Notes: generated by a model not told the origin, from the sequence alone. A stretch of DNA of 64,000 nt from Hermatobates lingyangjiaoensis (GCA_026182355.1 JAPFBL010000940.1:1-64000); one strand, 5' to 3'. Positions 29,985 to 45,800 are shown, numbered from the stretch's first letter. A program made the numbers and translations.

Positions 29985-32900
29985 TCTATTTTCATGCTCC
30001 TCATGTTAGAGTAGTAAAAACGAAGAGTGAAACATAATAGAATTGATAATTTTGATATATTTTTTCGTATTCATTGTTTTCCAGTGACAGTAGTTAAGGT
30101 GTGAACAGTTATATGGTAAAGTTTGTTGAGATGGTAATTATTTCTATTTTCATGCTCCTCATGTTGGAATAGGCAAAACGAAGAGAGAAATTAAATACAA
30201 TTGATAATTTTGATATATTTTTTCGTATTCATAGTAATCGAGTGAGAGTATTTTACGTGTGAACAGTTATATGGTAAAGTTTGTTCAGTTGGAAATATTT
30301 TTCTATTTTCATGCTCCTCATGTTAGAATAGACAAAACGAAGTGAGAAACACAATCGTTTTGATAATTATGATATATTTTTTCGTTTTCATATTATTCCA
30401 GTGAGAGCTGTCTAGGTGTGAACAGTTATATGTTAAGGTTTTTTCAGTTGGTAATTTTTTTCTATTTTCATGCTCCTCATGTTACAATAGTCAAAACGAA
30501 GAGAGAAATAGAATACAATTGATAATTTCTATATATTTTGAACTTTTCATAGTATTCCTGTTAGAGTAGTTTAGTTGTGAACAGTTATAGGGTAAAGTTT
30601 GTTGAGATGGTAATTATTTCTATTTTCATTCTCCTCATGTTAGAATAGTTATATGGGAAAATAACAGTTATAACTGTTAATAACATATAACAGTTATATG
30701 GGAAAATTTGTTCAATTGGAAAATTTTTTCTATTTTCATGCTCCTCATCTTAGAATAGTCAAATCGAAGAGAGAAATAAAATACAATTAATAATTTTGAT
30801 ATATTTTATCGTTTTCATAGTAATCGAGTGAGAGTAGTTTAGGTGTGAAAAGTTATATAGTAAAGTTTGTTCAGTTGGTAATTATTTCTATTTTCATGCT
30901 CCACATGATAGAATAGTCAAATCGAAGAGTGAAACACAATAGAATTGATAATTTTGATATATTTTTTCGTTTTCATAGTTTTCCAGTGAGAGTATTTAAC
31001 GTGTGAACAGTTATACGGTAAAGTTTGTTCCGTTGGAAATTTTTAACTATTTTCATGCTCCTCATGTTAGAATAGTCAACACGAAGAGAGAAATTAAATA
31101 CAATTGAAAATTTTGATATATTTTTACGTATTCATAGTAATCGAGTGAGAGTATTTTACGTGTGAACAGTTATATGGTAAAGTTTGTTGAGTTGGAAATA
31201 TTTTTCTATTTTCATGCTCCTCATGTTAGAATAGTCCAAACAAAGAGAGAAACACAATAGAATTGATAATTTTGATATATCTTTTCGTTTTCATAGTTTT
31301 CCAGTGAGAGTATTTATCGTGTGAACAGTTATATGGTAAAATTTGTTCAGTTGGTAATTTTTTCTATTTTCATGGTCCTCATGTTAGAATAGTCAAAACA
31401 AGGAGAGAAATACAATACAATTGATAATTTTGATATATTTTTTTCGTTTTCATAGTTATCCAGTGAGAGTAGTTAAGGTGTGAACAGTTTTATGGGAAAA
31501 TTTGTTCAGTTGGTAAATTTTTCTATTTTCATGCTCCTCATGTTATAATAGTCAAAACGAACAGAGAAACACAATAGAATTGATAAGTTTGATATATTTT
31601 TTCGTTTTCATAGTATTCCAGTGAGAGTAGTTTAGGTGTGAACAGTTATATGGTAAAGTTTGTTCAGTTGGTAATTATTTCTATTTTCATGCTCCTCATG
31701 TTAGAATAGTCAAAACGAAGAGAGAAATACAATACAATTGATAATTTTTATATATTTTTTCGTTTTCATAGTATTCCAGTGAGAGTAGTTTAGGTGTGAA
31801 CAGTTGTAGGGTAATGTTTCTTGAGATGGTTATTATTTCTATTTTCATGCTCCTCATGTTAGAATAGTCAAAACGGAAGAGAAACACAAATGAATTGAAA
31901 ATGTTATATATTTTTTCGTTTTCATAGTTTTCCAGTGAGGGTAGTTAAGCTGTGAACAGTTATATGGTAAAGCTTGTACACTTGGTAATTTCTGTCTATT
32001 TTCATTCTCCTCATGTTAGAATAGTCAATACAAAGAGGGAAATACAATATAATTGATAAATTTGATATATTTTTTCGTTTTCATAGTAATCGAGTGAGAG
32101 TAGCTTAGGTGTGAACAGTTATATGGTAAAGTTTTTCTGGTGGTAATTTTTTTCTGTTTTTATTCTCCACATGTTAGAATAGTCAAAACGAAGAGAGAAA
32201 TACAATACAATTGATAATTTTGATATATTTTTTCGTTTTCATAGTAATCGAGTGAGAGTAGTTTAGGTGTGAACAGTTATATGGTAAAGTTTGTTCAGTT
32301 GGTAATTTTTTCTATTTTCATGCTCCTCATGTTAGAATAGTCAAAACGAAGAGAGAAATACAATACAATTGATAATTTTGATATATTTTTTCGTTTTCAT
32401 AGTTTTCCAGTGAGAGTATTTAACGTGTGAACAGTTATATCGTAAAGTTTGTCAGTTGGAAATTTTTTTCTATTTTCATGCTTCTCATGTTCCAATAGTC
32501 AAAACGAAGAGGAAATACAATACAATTGATAATTTTGACATTTTTTTTCGTTTTCATAGTAATCCACTGAGGGTAGTTACGGTGTGAACAGTTAGATGGT
32601 AAAATTTGTTTAGTTGGTAATTTTTTTCTATTTTCATGCTTCTTATGTTGGATAGTCAAAACGAAGTGCGAAACACAATAGAATTGATGATTTTGACATA
32701 TTTTTTCGTTGTCATAGTTTTCCAGTTAGATTAGTTTAGGTGTCAACAGTTATATGGTAATGTTTTTTCAGTTGGTAATTTTTATCTATTTCCATGCTCC
32801 CCATGTTAGAATAGTCAAAACGAAGAGAGAAATATGATACAATCAATAATTTTTTATATTTTTTCGTTTTCATAGTTTTCCAGTGAGAGTAGTTAAGATG

Positions 32901-34540
32901 TGAACAGATATATGGTAAAATTTGTTCAGTTGGTAATTTTTTTCTATTTTCATGCTCCTCATGTTAGAATAGTCAAAACGAAGAGAAAAATTCAATACAA
33001 TTGATAATTTTGATATACTTTTTCGTTTTCATAGTATTCCAGTGAGAGTAGTTTTGTGTTAACAGTTTTCTGGTAATGTTTGTTGAGTTGGTAATTTTTT
33101 CTTTTTTCATGCTCTTCATGTTACAATAGTCCAAACAAAAAGAGAAATACAATACAATTGATAATTTTGATATATTTTTTCGTTTTAATAGTATTCCAGT
33201 GAGAGTAGTTAAGGTGTGAACAGTTATATGGTAAAGTTTGTTCAGTTGGTAATTTTTTTCTATTTTCATGCTCCTCATGTTCAAATAGTAAAAACGAAGA
33301 GAGAAATAAAATACAATCGTTTTTTATGATATATTTTTCCGTTTTCCTAGTAATCGAGTGAGAGTAGTTTAGGTTTGAACAGTTATAGGGTAAAGTTTGT
33401 TCAGTTGGTAATTTTTTCTATTTTCATGCTCCTCATGTTAGAATAGTCAAAACGAAGAGAGAAATACAATAGAATTGATAATTTTGATATATTTTGTCGT
33501 TTTCATAGTAATCTAGTGAGACTAATTTACGTGTGAACAGTTATATGGTAAAATTTGTTCAGTTGGTATTTCTTTCTATTTTCATGCTCCTCATGTTATA
33601 ATAGTCAAAACGAAGAGAGAAATACAATACAATTGATAAAATTGATATATTTTTTCATATTCAAAGTAATCGAGTGAGTGTAGTTTACGTGTGAACAGTT
33701 ATATGGTAAAGTTTGTTCGGTTAGTAATTTTTTTCTATTTTCATGCTCCTCATGTTAAATTAGTCATAACGAAGAGAAAAACACAATAGAATTGATAATT
33801 ATTAAATATTTTTTCGTTTTCATAGTATTCCTTTGAGAGTAGTCTACGTGTGAACAGTTAGATGGTAAAGTGTGTTCAGTTGGAAATTTTTTCTATTTTC
33901 ATTCTTCTCATGTCAGAATAGTCAAAACGAATAGAGAAATACAATACAATTGATAATTTTGATATATTTTTTGGTTTTCATAGTAATGGAGTGAGAGTAG
34001 ATTACCTGTGAACAGATATATGGAAAGTTTGTTCACTTGGTAATTTTTTTCTATTTTCATGCTCCTCATGTTCGAATGGTCAAAACGAAGAGAGAAATAC
34101 AATAGAATTGATAATTTTGATATATTTTTTCGTTTTCTTAGTTTACCAGTGAGAGTAGTTAAGGTGTGAACAGTTATATGGTAAAGTTTGTTCAGTTGGA
34201 AATTTTTTCTATTTTCATGCTCCTCATGTTAGAATAGTCAAAACGAAAAGAGAAATAAAATACAATTAATAATTTTGATATATCTTTTCGTTTTCATAGT
34301 TTTCCAGTGAGAGTAGTTTAGGTGTGAACAGTTGCAGGGTAAAGTTTGTTCAGTTGGTAATTTTTTTCTATTTTCATGCTCCACATGTTAGAATAGTTAA
34401 AACGAAGAGAGAAGCACAATAGAATTGATAATTTTTATATATTTTTTCGTTTTCATAGTATTCCAGTCGGAGTAGTTAAGGTGTGAACAGTTATATGGTA
34501 AAGTTTGTTCAGTTGGTAATTTTTTTTATTTCCTATTTAC
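29985..34540 (-). repeat. 158-bp satellite array (about 29 copies)
   Basis: The monomer runs ctattttcatgctcctcatg, ttagaatagtcaaaacgaag, agagaaatacaatacaattg, ataattttgatatatttttt, cgttttcatagtattccagt, gagagtagtttaggtgtgaa, cagttatatggtaaagtttg, ttcagttggtaa. Spacing is about 158 bp. Copies differ by scattered substitutions, and one insertion near 30650-30690 duplicates ataacagttat. Minus-strand frames through it are chance. Strand label is arbitrary. Confidence 0.95.
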
Positions 34541-37500
34541 ATTTCAGGTCAGATTTCAGTCACTCTAAACTTGAAAAAATGGAGTTTCTGTAATAATTCA
34601 CCAAATAATCACACATTACCCTCATTTCTCACCGCATTGTTGATGAAATGCTATGAAAAATGATATTGTTTAAAAATTGCTCAATTTCATATACACTACA
34701 TCTCAGGTCAGTATTCAGTCACTCAAAAATTGAAGAAAAGGAGTTTTTGTAATAAATTTTCAAATATTCACACATTACCCTCATTTCTCAAAGCATTGTT
34801 AATGAAATGCTATGAAAAATGATATTGTTTAAAAATTGCTCAAATTCATATACACTACATCTCAGGTCAGTATTCAGTCACTCAAAAATTGAAGAAAAGG
34901 AGTTTTTGTAATAAATTTTCAAATATTCACACATTACCCTCATTTCTCACAGCATTGTTGATGAAATGCTATGAAAAAATATTTTTTAAAAATTTCTCAA
35001 TTTTATATACACTACTTCTCAGGTCAGTATTCAGTCACACTAAAATTGTAGAAATGGAGTTTTTGTAATAATTTTCCAAATATTCAAACCTTACCCTCAT
35101 TTTTCACAGCATTGTTGATGAATTTCTATAAAATATTATATTTTTTAAAAATTTCTCATTTTCATATACACTTCATCTCATGTCAGCAAGGAGTTACTGT
35201 AATATAGTGAAAATGTAATTTTAATAATAATTCCCCAAATATTCACACCTTACCCTCATTTCTCACAGCATTGTTAATAAAATGGTATTTAAAATGATAT
35301 TTTATAAAAATTTCTCAATTTCATATACACTACATCTCAGGTCAGTATTCAGTCACTCTAAACTGGAAGAAATGAAGTGTTTGTAATAATTCTCCGAATA
35401 TTCACACATTACCCTCATTTCTCACAGCATTGTTGATGAAATGCTATGAAAAATGATATTTTTTAAGAATTTCTCAATTACATATACACTACATCTTTCA
35501 TTCAGTCACTCTAAAATTGTAGAAATGGAGTTTTTGTATTAATTTTCCAAATATTCACACATTACCCTCATTTTTCAGCATAGTTGATGAAATGCTATGA
35601 AAAATGATATTTTTTAGAAATTTCTCAATTTTATATACACTACATCTCAGGTAGCAAGGAGTTACTGTAATATTGTGAAAATTGAATTTCTGTAACAATT
35701 CCCCAAAATATTCACACCTTACCCTCATTTCTCACAGCATTGTTAATGAAATGCTATGAAAAACAATATTGTTTAAAAAATCCTCAATTTCATATAAACT
35801 ACATCTCAGGTCAGTATTCAGTCACTCTAAACTTGATGAAATGGAGTTTTTGAAATAATTCTCCAAATATTCACACATTTCCTTCATTGCTCACAACATT
35901 GTTATGAAATACTATGAAAAATGATATTTTTTAGAAAATTCTCAATTTCATCTACACTACATCTCAGGTAGCAAGGAGTTACTGTAATATTGTGAAAATT
36001 GAATTTCTGTAACAATTCCCCAAAATATTCACTCCTTACCCTCATTTCTCACAGCATTGTTAATGAAATCCTATGAAAAACAATATTGTTTAAAAAATCC
36101 TCAATTTCATATAAACTACATCTCAGGTCATTATTCAGTCACTCTAAACTGGAAGAAATGGAGTGTTTGTAATAATTCTCCAAATATTCACACCTTACCC
36201 CCATTTCTCACAGCATTGTTATGAAATGCTATGAAAAATAATAATTTTTAAAAAATCCTCAATTTCATATAAACTATATCTCAGGTCAGTATTCAGTCAC
36301 TCTAAACTTGATGAAATGGAGTTTTTGAAATAATTCTCCAAATATTCACACATTACCCTCATTTCTCACAGCATTGGTATGAAATGCTATGAAAAATGAT
36401 ATTTTTTAAAAATCCTCAATTTCATATAAACTACATCTTAGGTCAGTATTCAGTCACTCTAAACAGGAAAAAATGGAGTTTTTGTAATAATTCTCCAAAT
36501 ATTCACACATTACCCTCATTTCTCACAGCATTGTTAATAAAATGCTATTTAAAATGATATTTTTTAAAAATTTCTCAATTTCATATATACTACATCTCAG
36601 GTCAGTATTCAGTCACTCAAAACTGGAAGAAATGGAGTGTTTGTAATAATTCTCTAAATGTTCACACCTTACCCTCATTTCTCATAGTATTGTTAATGAA
36701 ATGCTATGAAAAATGATATTTTTTAAGAATTTCTTATTTTTATATACACTACATTTCAGGTTATTTTTCAGTCACTCTAAACTTGAAGAAATGGAGATTT
36801 TGTAATTATTCTCCAAATACTCACACATTACCCTTATTTCTCACAGAATTGTTAATGAAATGCTATGAAAAATGATATTTTAAAAAAAAATCCTCAATTT
36901 CATATAAACTAAATCTCAGGTCAGTATTCAGTCACTCTAAACTTAATGAAATGGAGTTTTTGAAATAATTCTCCAAATATTCAAAAATTACCCTCATTTC
37001 TCACAGCATTGATGATGAAATGCTAAGAAAAATGATATTTTTTAAACATTTCTCAATTTCATATAAACTACATCTCAGGTCAGTATTCAGTCACTCTAAA
37101 CTTGATGAAATGGAGTTTTTGAAATAATTCTCCAAATATTCACACATTTCCTTCATTTCTTACAGCATTCTTAATGAAATGCAATGAAAAATGAAATTTT
37201 TTAAAAATTCCTCAATTTCATATAAACTACATCTTAGGTCAGTATTCAGTCACTCTAAACTTGAAGAAACGGAGTTTTTGTAATAATTCTCCATTATTCA
37301 CACATTACCCTCATTTCTCACAGAATTGTTAATGAAATGCTATAAAAAATGATATTTTTTAAACATTTCTCAATTTCATATACACTACATCTCAGGTCAT
37401 CAAGGAGTTACTGTAATATTGTGAAATTTAAATTTTTCTAACTATTCCCAAAATATTCCCACCTTACCCTCATTTCTCTCAGCATTGTTAAAGAAATGCT

Positions 37501-40500
37501 ATGAAAAATGATATTTTTTAAGAATTTCTAAAATTCATATACACTACATCTCAGGTCAGTATTCAGTCACACTAAAATTGTAGAAATGGAGTTTTTGTAA
37601 CAATTCTCTAAATGTTCACACCTTACCCTCATTTCTCATAGCATTGTTAATGAAATGCTATGAAAAATGATATTTTTTATAAATTTCTCACTTTCATATA
37701 CACTACATCTCAGGTCAGTATTCAGTCACTCTAAACTTGAAGAAATGGAGTTTTTGTAATAATTCTTCAAATATTTACACATAACCCTCATTTCTCACAG
37801 ATTTGTTAATGAAATGCTAAGAAAAATGATATTTTTTAAACATTTCTCTATTTCATATAAACTACATCTCATGTCAGTATTCAGACACTCTAAACTTGAA
37901 GAAATGGAGTTTTGAAATAATTCTCCAAATATTCACACATTACCCTCATTTCTCACAGCATTCTTAATTAAATGTTGTGAAAAATGATATTTTTTAAACA
38001 TTTCTCAATTTCATATACACTACATCTCAGGTGACCATTCAGTTACACTAAAATTGTGGTAATAGAATTTTTGTAATAATTCTCCAAATATTCACACTTT
38101 TCCTTCATTTCTCGCAGCATTGTTAATGAAATGCTATGAATAAAGATATTTTTTAAAAATTTCTCAATTTCATATAAACTACATCTCAGGTCAGTATTCA
38201 GTCACTCTAAACTTGAAAAAATGGAGTTTTTGTAATAATTCTCCAAATATTCACACATTACCCTCATTTCTCACAGCATTGATGATGAAATGCTATGAAA
38301 GATGATTTTTTTTAAACATATCTCAATTGCATATATACTAATTCCCAGGTAAGAATAAAGCAACACTAATATTGTGTAAATGGAATTTTTGTAATATTCT
38401 CCAAATATTCAGACATTTTATCACAGCATTGTTACTAAAATGCTATGAAACATGATTTTTTTTAAACATTTCTCAATTTCATATATTCTAATTCCCAGGT
38501 CAGAATAAAACATCACTAATATTTGTAATGGAATTTTTGTAATAATTCTGAAAATATTCAGACTTTACCCTAATTTCTCACCACATTGTTAATGAAATGC
38601 TATGAAACAGATTTTTTTTAAAAATTCTTTAGTTTTATATACCCTACATCTCAGGTCAACAAAGTGTTATTCTAATATTGTGGATATGAAATTTTCAAAG
38701 TAATTCTCCAAAGATTCATACATTTCTTACAGCATTGTTAATGAATAGCTATGAAAAAATATTTTTTTTTAAAATTCCTCAATTTCAAATATTCTACTTT
38801 ACAGTTCAGAATAGAGCTACACTAATATTGTGTAAATGCAATTTTTGTATTAATTCTTCAAATATTCAGACATTACGCTCATTTCTCAAAGCATAATTAA
38901 TAAAATCCTAAGAAAATAATTCATTTATTAAAAATTCTTTAATTTCATATACACTACCTCACAGGTTAGAGAAAGGAAACAGTAATAGTGTGAAAATGAA
39001 ATTTTCGTAACAATTCTACAAATATATATACATTACTCTCATTTCTCACAGCATTGTTACTGAGACGCTATGAAAAGTGATTTTTTTTAAAAATTTCTGA
39101 ATTTCATCTCAGACTTCATCTCAGGTCAACATAGTGTTACATTAAAATTGTGGAAATGGATTTTTTGTATTAATTATAAAAATATTCTGACATTACAGTT
39201 AAACCTCACGGCATTCTTTTTGAAATGCTATGAAAAATGATTTTTTTGAATGATTTCCCAATTTTATAAACACTACATCTCAGGTCTGCAAATAGTTAAT
39301 GTAATATTGTGAAAATGGAATTTTTGTAACAATTTCCCAAATATTCACACCTTACCCTCATTTTTCACAGCATTGTTGATGAAATGCTATGAAAAATGAT
39401 ATATTTTAAAAATTCCTCAATTTCATATAAACTACATCTCAGGTCAGTATTCAGTCACTCTAAAATTCAACAAATGGAGTTTTTGTAAAAATTCTCCAAA
39501 TATTCACACATTACCCTCATTTCTTACAGCATTGTTGATGAAATGCTATGAAAAATGATATTTTTTAAAAATTTCTCAATTTCATATACACTCATATCAG
39601 GTGACCATTCAGTTACACCAAAATTGTGGAAATAGAATTTTTGTAATAATTCTCCAAATATTCGCACATTACCCTCATTTCTCAAAGCATTGTTAATGAA
39701 ATGCTATGAAAAATGATATTTTTTAAAAATTGCTCAATTTCATATACACTACATCTCAGGTCAGTATTCAGTCACTCTAAAATTCAAGAAATGGAGTTTT
39801 TGTAATAATTTTCCAAATATACACACATTACCTTCATTTTTCACAGCATTCTTGATGAAATGCTATGAAAAATGATATTTTTTAAAAATTTCTCATTTTC
39901 ATATACACTACATCTCAGGTCAGCAAGGAGTTACTGTAATATAGTGAAAATGTAATTTTAATAACAATTCCCCAAATATTCACACCTTACCCTCATTTCT
40001 CACAGCATTGTTAATAAAATGCTATTTAAAATGATATTTTTTAAAAATTTCTCAATTTCATATACACTACATCTCAGGTCAGTATTCAGTCACTCAAAAC
40101 TGGAAGAAATGGAGTGTTTGTAATAATTCTCTAAATGTTCACACCTTACCCTCATTTCTCATAGTATTCTTAATGAAATGCTATGAAAAATGATATTTTT
40201 TAAAATTTCTTATTTTTATATACACTACATCTCAGGTTATTTTTCAGTCACTCTAAACTTGAAGAAATGGAGATTTTATTATTATTCTCCAAATACTCAC
40301 ACATTACCCTTATTTCTCACAGAATTGTTAATGAAATGCTATGAAAAATGATATTTTAAAAAAAAATCCTCAATTTCATATAAACTACATCTCAGGTCAG
40401 TATTCAGTCACTCTAAGCTTGAAGAAATGGAGTTTTTGTAATAATTCTACAAATATTCACACATTACCCTCATTTCTCAAAGCATTGTTAATGAAATGCT

Positions 40501-43500
40501 ATGAAAAATGATATTTTTTAAAAATTTCTCAATTTCATATACACTACATCTCAGTGACTATTCAGTTACACCAAAATTGTGGAAATAGAATTTTTCTAAT
40601 AATTCCCCAAATATTCACACATTATCCTCATTTCTCACAGCATTATTAATGAAATGCTATGAAAAATGTCATTTTTTAAAAATTCCTCAATTAATAAACT
40701 ACATCTCAGGTCATATTCTGTCATTAAACTTAAAAAATATTTTTTTGTAATAATTCTCAAAATATTCACACATTACCCTCATTTCTCACAGCATTGTTAA
40801 TGAAATGCTATGAAAAATGATATTTTTTAAAAATTCTTTAATTTCATATACACTACCTCACAGGTTAAAAAAGGGAAACAGTAATATTGTGAAAATGAAA
40901 TTTTCGTAACAATTCCCAAATATATATACATTACCCTCATTTCTCACAGCATTGTTACTGAGACAATATGAAAAGTGATTTTATTTAAAATTTTCTGAAT
41001 TTCATATAGACTTCATCTCAGGTCAACATAGTGTTACATTAATATTGTGGAAATGGATTTCTTGTATTAATTATAAAAATATTCAGACATTACAGTTAAA
41101 CCTCACCGCATTCATTTTGAAATGCTATGATATATTTGAAAAAATGATATTTTTTAAGAATTCCTCAATTTCATATACATTACATCTCAGGTAAGTATTC
41201 AGTCACTCTAAAATTGAAGAAATGGAGTTTTTGTAATAATTCTCCAAATATTCACACATTACCCTCATTTTTCACAGCATTGTTAATGAAGAGCTATGAA
41301 AAATGATATTTTTTAAAAATTTCTCAATTTCATATACACTACATCTCAGGTGACCATACAGTTACACCAAAATTGTGGAAATTGAATTTTTCTAATAATT
41401 TTCCAAATATTCAGACATTTTATCACAGCATTGTTACTGAAATGCTATGAAAGATGATTTTTTTTAAACATATCTCAATTTCATATATCCTAATTCCCAG
41501 GTCAGAATAAAGCAACACTAATATTGTGTAAATGGAATTTTTGTATTAATTCTTCAAATATTCAGACATTACGCTCATTTCTCACAGCATAATTAATAAA
41601 ATACTATGAAAAGTGATTCATTTTTTAAAAATTCCTTAATTTCTTATACACTACCTCACAGGTTAGAAAAGGGAAACAGTAATATTGTGAAAATGAAATT
41701 TTTGTAACAATTCCACAAATATATATACATTACACTCATTTCTCACTGCATTGTAATATATATATTTTTTATAAATTGCTCAATTTCATATAAACTTCAT
41801 CTCAGGTAAGTATTCAGTCATTCTAATCTTGGAAAAATGGAGATTTTGTAAAAATTCTCCAAATATTCACACATTACCCTCATTTCTTACAGCATTGTTG
41901 ATGAAATGCTATGAAAAATGATATTTTTTTAAAAATTCCTCAATTTCATATACACTACATCTCAGGTCAGTATTCAGTCACTCTAAACTTGATGATATGG
42001 AGTTTTTGTAATAATTCTCCAAATGTTCACACATTGCCTCATTTCTCACAGCATTGCTGATGAAATGCTATGAAAAATGATATTTTTTAAAATTTTCTCA
42101 ATTTCATATACACTACATCTCAGGTGGCCATACAAATACACCAAAATTGTGGAAATAGAATTTTTCTAATAATTCTCAAAATATTCACACATTTCCCTCA
42201 TTTCTCACAGCATTGTTAATGAAATGCTATGAAAAATGATATTTTTTAAAATTTTCTCAATTTCATATACACTACATCTCAGGTGGCCATACAAATACAC
42301 CAAAATTGTGGAAATAGAATTTTTGTAATAATTCTCCAAATATTCAGACATTTTATCACAGCATTGTTACTGAAATGCTATGAAAGATGATTTTTTTTAA
42401 ACATATCTCAATTGCATATATACTAATTCCCAGGTAAGAATAAAGCAACACTAATATTGTGTAAATGGAATTTTTGTAATAATTCTCCAAATATTCAGAC
42501 ATTTTATCACAGCATTGTTACTAAAATGCTATGAAACATGATTTTTTTTAAACATTTCTCAATTTCATATATTCTAATTCCCAGGTCAGAATAAAACATC
42601 ACTAATATTGTGTAAATGGAATTTTTGTAATAATTCTGAAAATATTCAGACTTTACCCTAATTTCTCACCACATTGTTAATGAAATGCTATGAAACAGAT
42701 TTTTTTTAAAAATTCTTTAGTTTTATATACCCTACATCTCAGGTCAACAAAGTGTTATTCTAATATTGTGGATATGAAATTTTCAAAGTAATTCTCCAAA
42801 GATTCATACATTTCTTACAGCATTGTTAATGAATAGTTATGAAAATAGTTATTTTTTTTTAAAATTCCTCAATTTCATATATTCTACTTTACAAGTCAGA
42901 GTAGAGCTACACTAATATTGTGTAAATGGTATTTTTGTATTAATTCTTCAAATATTCAGACATTACGCTTATTTCTCACAGCATAATTAATAAAATACTA
43001 AGAAAAGTAATTCATTTATTAAAAATTCTTTAATTTCATATACACTACCTCAATGGTTAGAAAAGGGGAACAGTAATATTGTGAAAATGAAATTTTCGTA
43101 ACAATTCCCCAAATATATATACATTACCCTCATTCCTCACAGCATCGTTACTGAGACGCTATGAAGAGTGATTTTTTTTAAAAATTTCTGATTTTCATAT
43201 AGACTTCATCTCAGGTCAACATAGTGTTACATTAATATTGTGGAAATGGATTGTTTGTATTAATTATCAAAATATTCACACATTACAGTTAATCCTCACC
43301 GAATTCTTTTTGAAATGCTATGAAAAATGATTTTTTTGAATAATTTCTCAATTTTATAAACACAACATCTCAGGTCAGCCCGGAGTAACTGTAATATTGT
43401 GAAAATTGAATTTTTGTAACAATTCCCCAAATATCACACCTTACCCTCATTTCTCACAGCATTGTTAATGAAATGCTATGAAAAATGATATTTTTTGAAA

Positions 43501-45800
43501 ATTTCTCAATTTCATATACACTACATCTCAGGTGACCACCATTCAGTTACACCAAAATTGTGGAAATGGAATTTTTGTAATAATTCTGAAAATATTCAGA
43601 CTTTACCCTCATTTCTCACAGCATTGTTAATGAAATGCTATGAAAACTGATTTTTTTTAAAAATTCTTTAATTTCATATACCCTACAGCTCAGGTCAGCA
43701 AAGAGTTATTCTAATATTATGGATATGCAATTTTCAATTTAATTCACCAAATATTCATACATTTATTACAGCATTGTTAATGAAATGCTATGAAAAAATA
43801 TTTTTTTTTAAAATTCCTCAGTTTCATATATTCTACTCTACAGGTCAGAAAAGAACAACACTAATATTGTGTAAATGGAATTTTTGTATTAATTCTTCAA
43901 ATATTCAGACATTACGCTCATTTCTCACAGCATATTTAATAAAATACTATGAAAAATGATTCATTTTTTAAAGTTCTTTAATTTCATATACACTACCTCA
44001 CAGGTTAGAAAAGGGAAACAGTAATATTGTGAAAATAGAATTTTTGTAACAATTCCCCATATATATATACATTACCCTCATTTCTCACAGCATTGTTGAT
44101 GAAATGCTATGAAAAATGATATTTTTTAAAAATTTCTCAATTTCATATACACTACATCTCAGGTCATTATTCAGTCACTCTAAACTTGAAGAAATGGAGT
44201 TTTTGTAACAATTCTCCAAATATTCACACATTACCCTCATTTCTCACAGCACTGTTGATGAAATGCTATGAAAAATGATATATTTAAATATTTCTCAATT
44301 TCATATACACTACATCTCAGGTCATTATTCAGTCACTCTAAAATTGAAAAATAGAGTTTTTGTAATAATTCACCAAATAATCACACATTACCCGCATTTC
44401 TCACAGTATTGTTAATGAAAAGCTATGAAAAATGATATTTCTTAAAAATTTCTCAATTTCATATACACTACATCTCAGGTCATTATTCAGTCACTCTAAA
44501 ATTGAAAAATGGAGTTTTTGTAATAATTCACCAAATAATCACACATTACCCTCATTTATCACAGCATTGTTGATGAAATGCTATGAAAAATGATATATTT
44601 AAATATTTCTCAATTTCATATACATTACATCTCAGGTCATTATTCAGTCACTCTAAAATTTCATAAATGGAGTTTTTGTAATAATTCACCAAATACTCAC
44701 ACATTACCTTCATTTCTCACAGCATTGTTGATGAAATGGTATGAAAAATGATATTTTTTTAAAATTCCTCAATTTCATATAAACTACATCTCAGGTCATT
44801 ATTCAGTCACTCTAAAATTTCATAAATGGAGTTTTTGTAATAATTCACCAAATAATCACACATTACCCTCATTTCTCACAGCACTGTTGATGAAATGCTA
44901 TGAAAAATGATATATTTAAATATTTCTCAATTTCATATACATTACATCTCAGGTCATTATTGAGTCACTCTAAAATTGAAAAATGGAGTTTTTGTAATAA
45001 TTCACCAAATAATCACACATTACCCTCATTTCTCACAGCATTGTTGATGAAATGCTATGAAAAATGATATTTTTTAAAAATTTCTCAATTTCATATACAC
45101 TACATCTCAGGTCAGTATTCAGTCACTCTAAACTCTATGAAATGGAGTTTTTGAAATAATTCTCCAAATATTCACACATTACCCTCATTTCTCACAGCAT
45201 TCCTAATGAAATGCTATGAAAAATGATATTTTTTAAACATTTCTCAATTTCATATACACTACATCTCAGGTGACCATTCAGTTACACCAAAATTGTGGTA
45301 ATAGAATTTTTGTAATAATTCTCCAAATATTCACACATTTCCTTCATTTCTCACAGCATTGTTAATGAAATGAAATGAAAAATGATATTTTTTAAAAATT
45401 TCTCAATTTCATATAAACTACATCTCAGGTCAGTATTCAATCAGTCTAAACTTGAAGAAATGGAGTTTTTGTAATAATTCACCAAATAATCACACATTAC
45501 CCTCATTTCTCACAGCATTGTTATTGAAATTCTATAAAAAATATTTTTTTTTAAACATTCCTCAATTTTATATACTCTTCATCTCAGGTAAGAATAGCAC
45601 AACACTAATGTTGTGTAAATGAAGTGTCTGTAATTATTAACCAAATATTCAGACATTACCCTCATTTCTCTGAGAATTGTCAACGAAGAGTTATAAAGAA
45701 TGTTTTCTTTTTAATTTTCTCATTCTCATATTCATTATGTCACAGGTCAGCATTGAGTTACTCTAGAATTGTGGTAATGAAATTTTTGTATTTTATTCCA
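34541..45800. repeat. 159-bp satellite array (about 70 copies) with higher-order structure
   Basis: The monomer runs ttctcaatttcatatacact, acatctcaggtcagtattca, gtcactctaaacttgaagaa, atggagtttttgtaataatt, ctccaaatattcacacatta, ccctcatttctcacagcatt, gttaatgaaatgctatgaaa, aatgatatttttta. ctcattt recurs at 34621, 34780 and 34939. At least four monomer subtypes exist: with cagtattcagtcactc, with agcaaggagttactg, with gaccattcagttacacc, and with cagaataaaacatcac plus a short attttatcacagc form. A block at about 38280-39330 recurs at about 42370-43400. No gene. Confidence 0.95.

Noticed and set aside
27712..34102. Minus-strand frames such as 28148-28372, 31696-31887 and 32973-33284
   Set aside because: Chance frames in the 158-bp satellite, repeated with the monomer and broken by stops.
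29985..45800. Calling the satellites a centromere
   Set aside because: Period and AT content would fit, but nothing in sequence alone shows centromere function.
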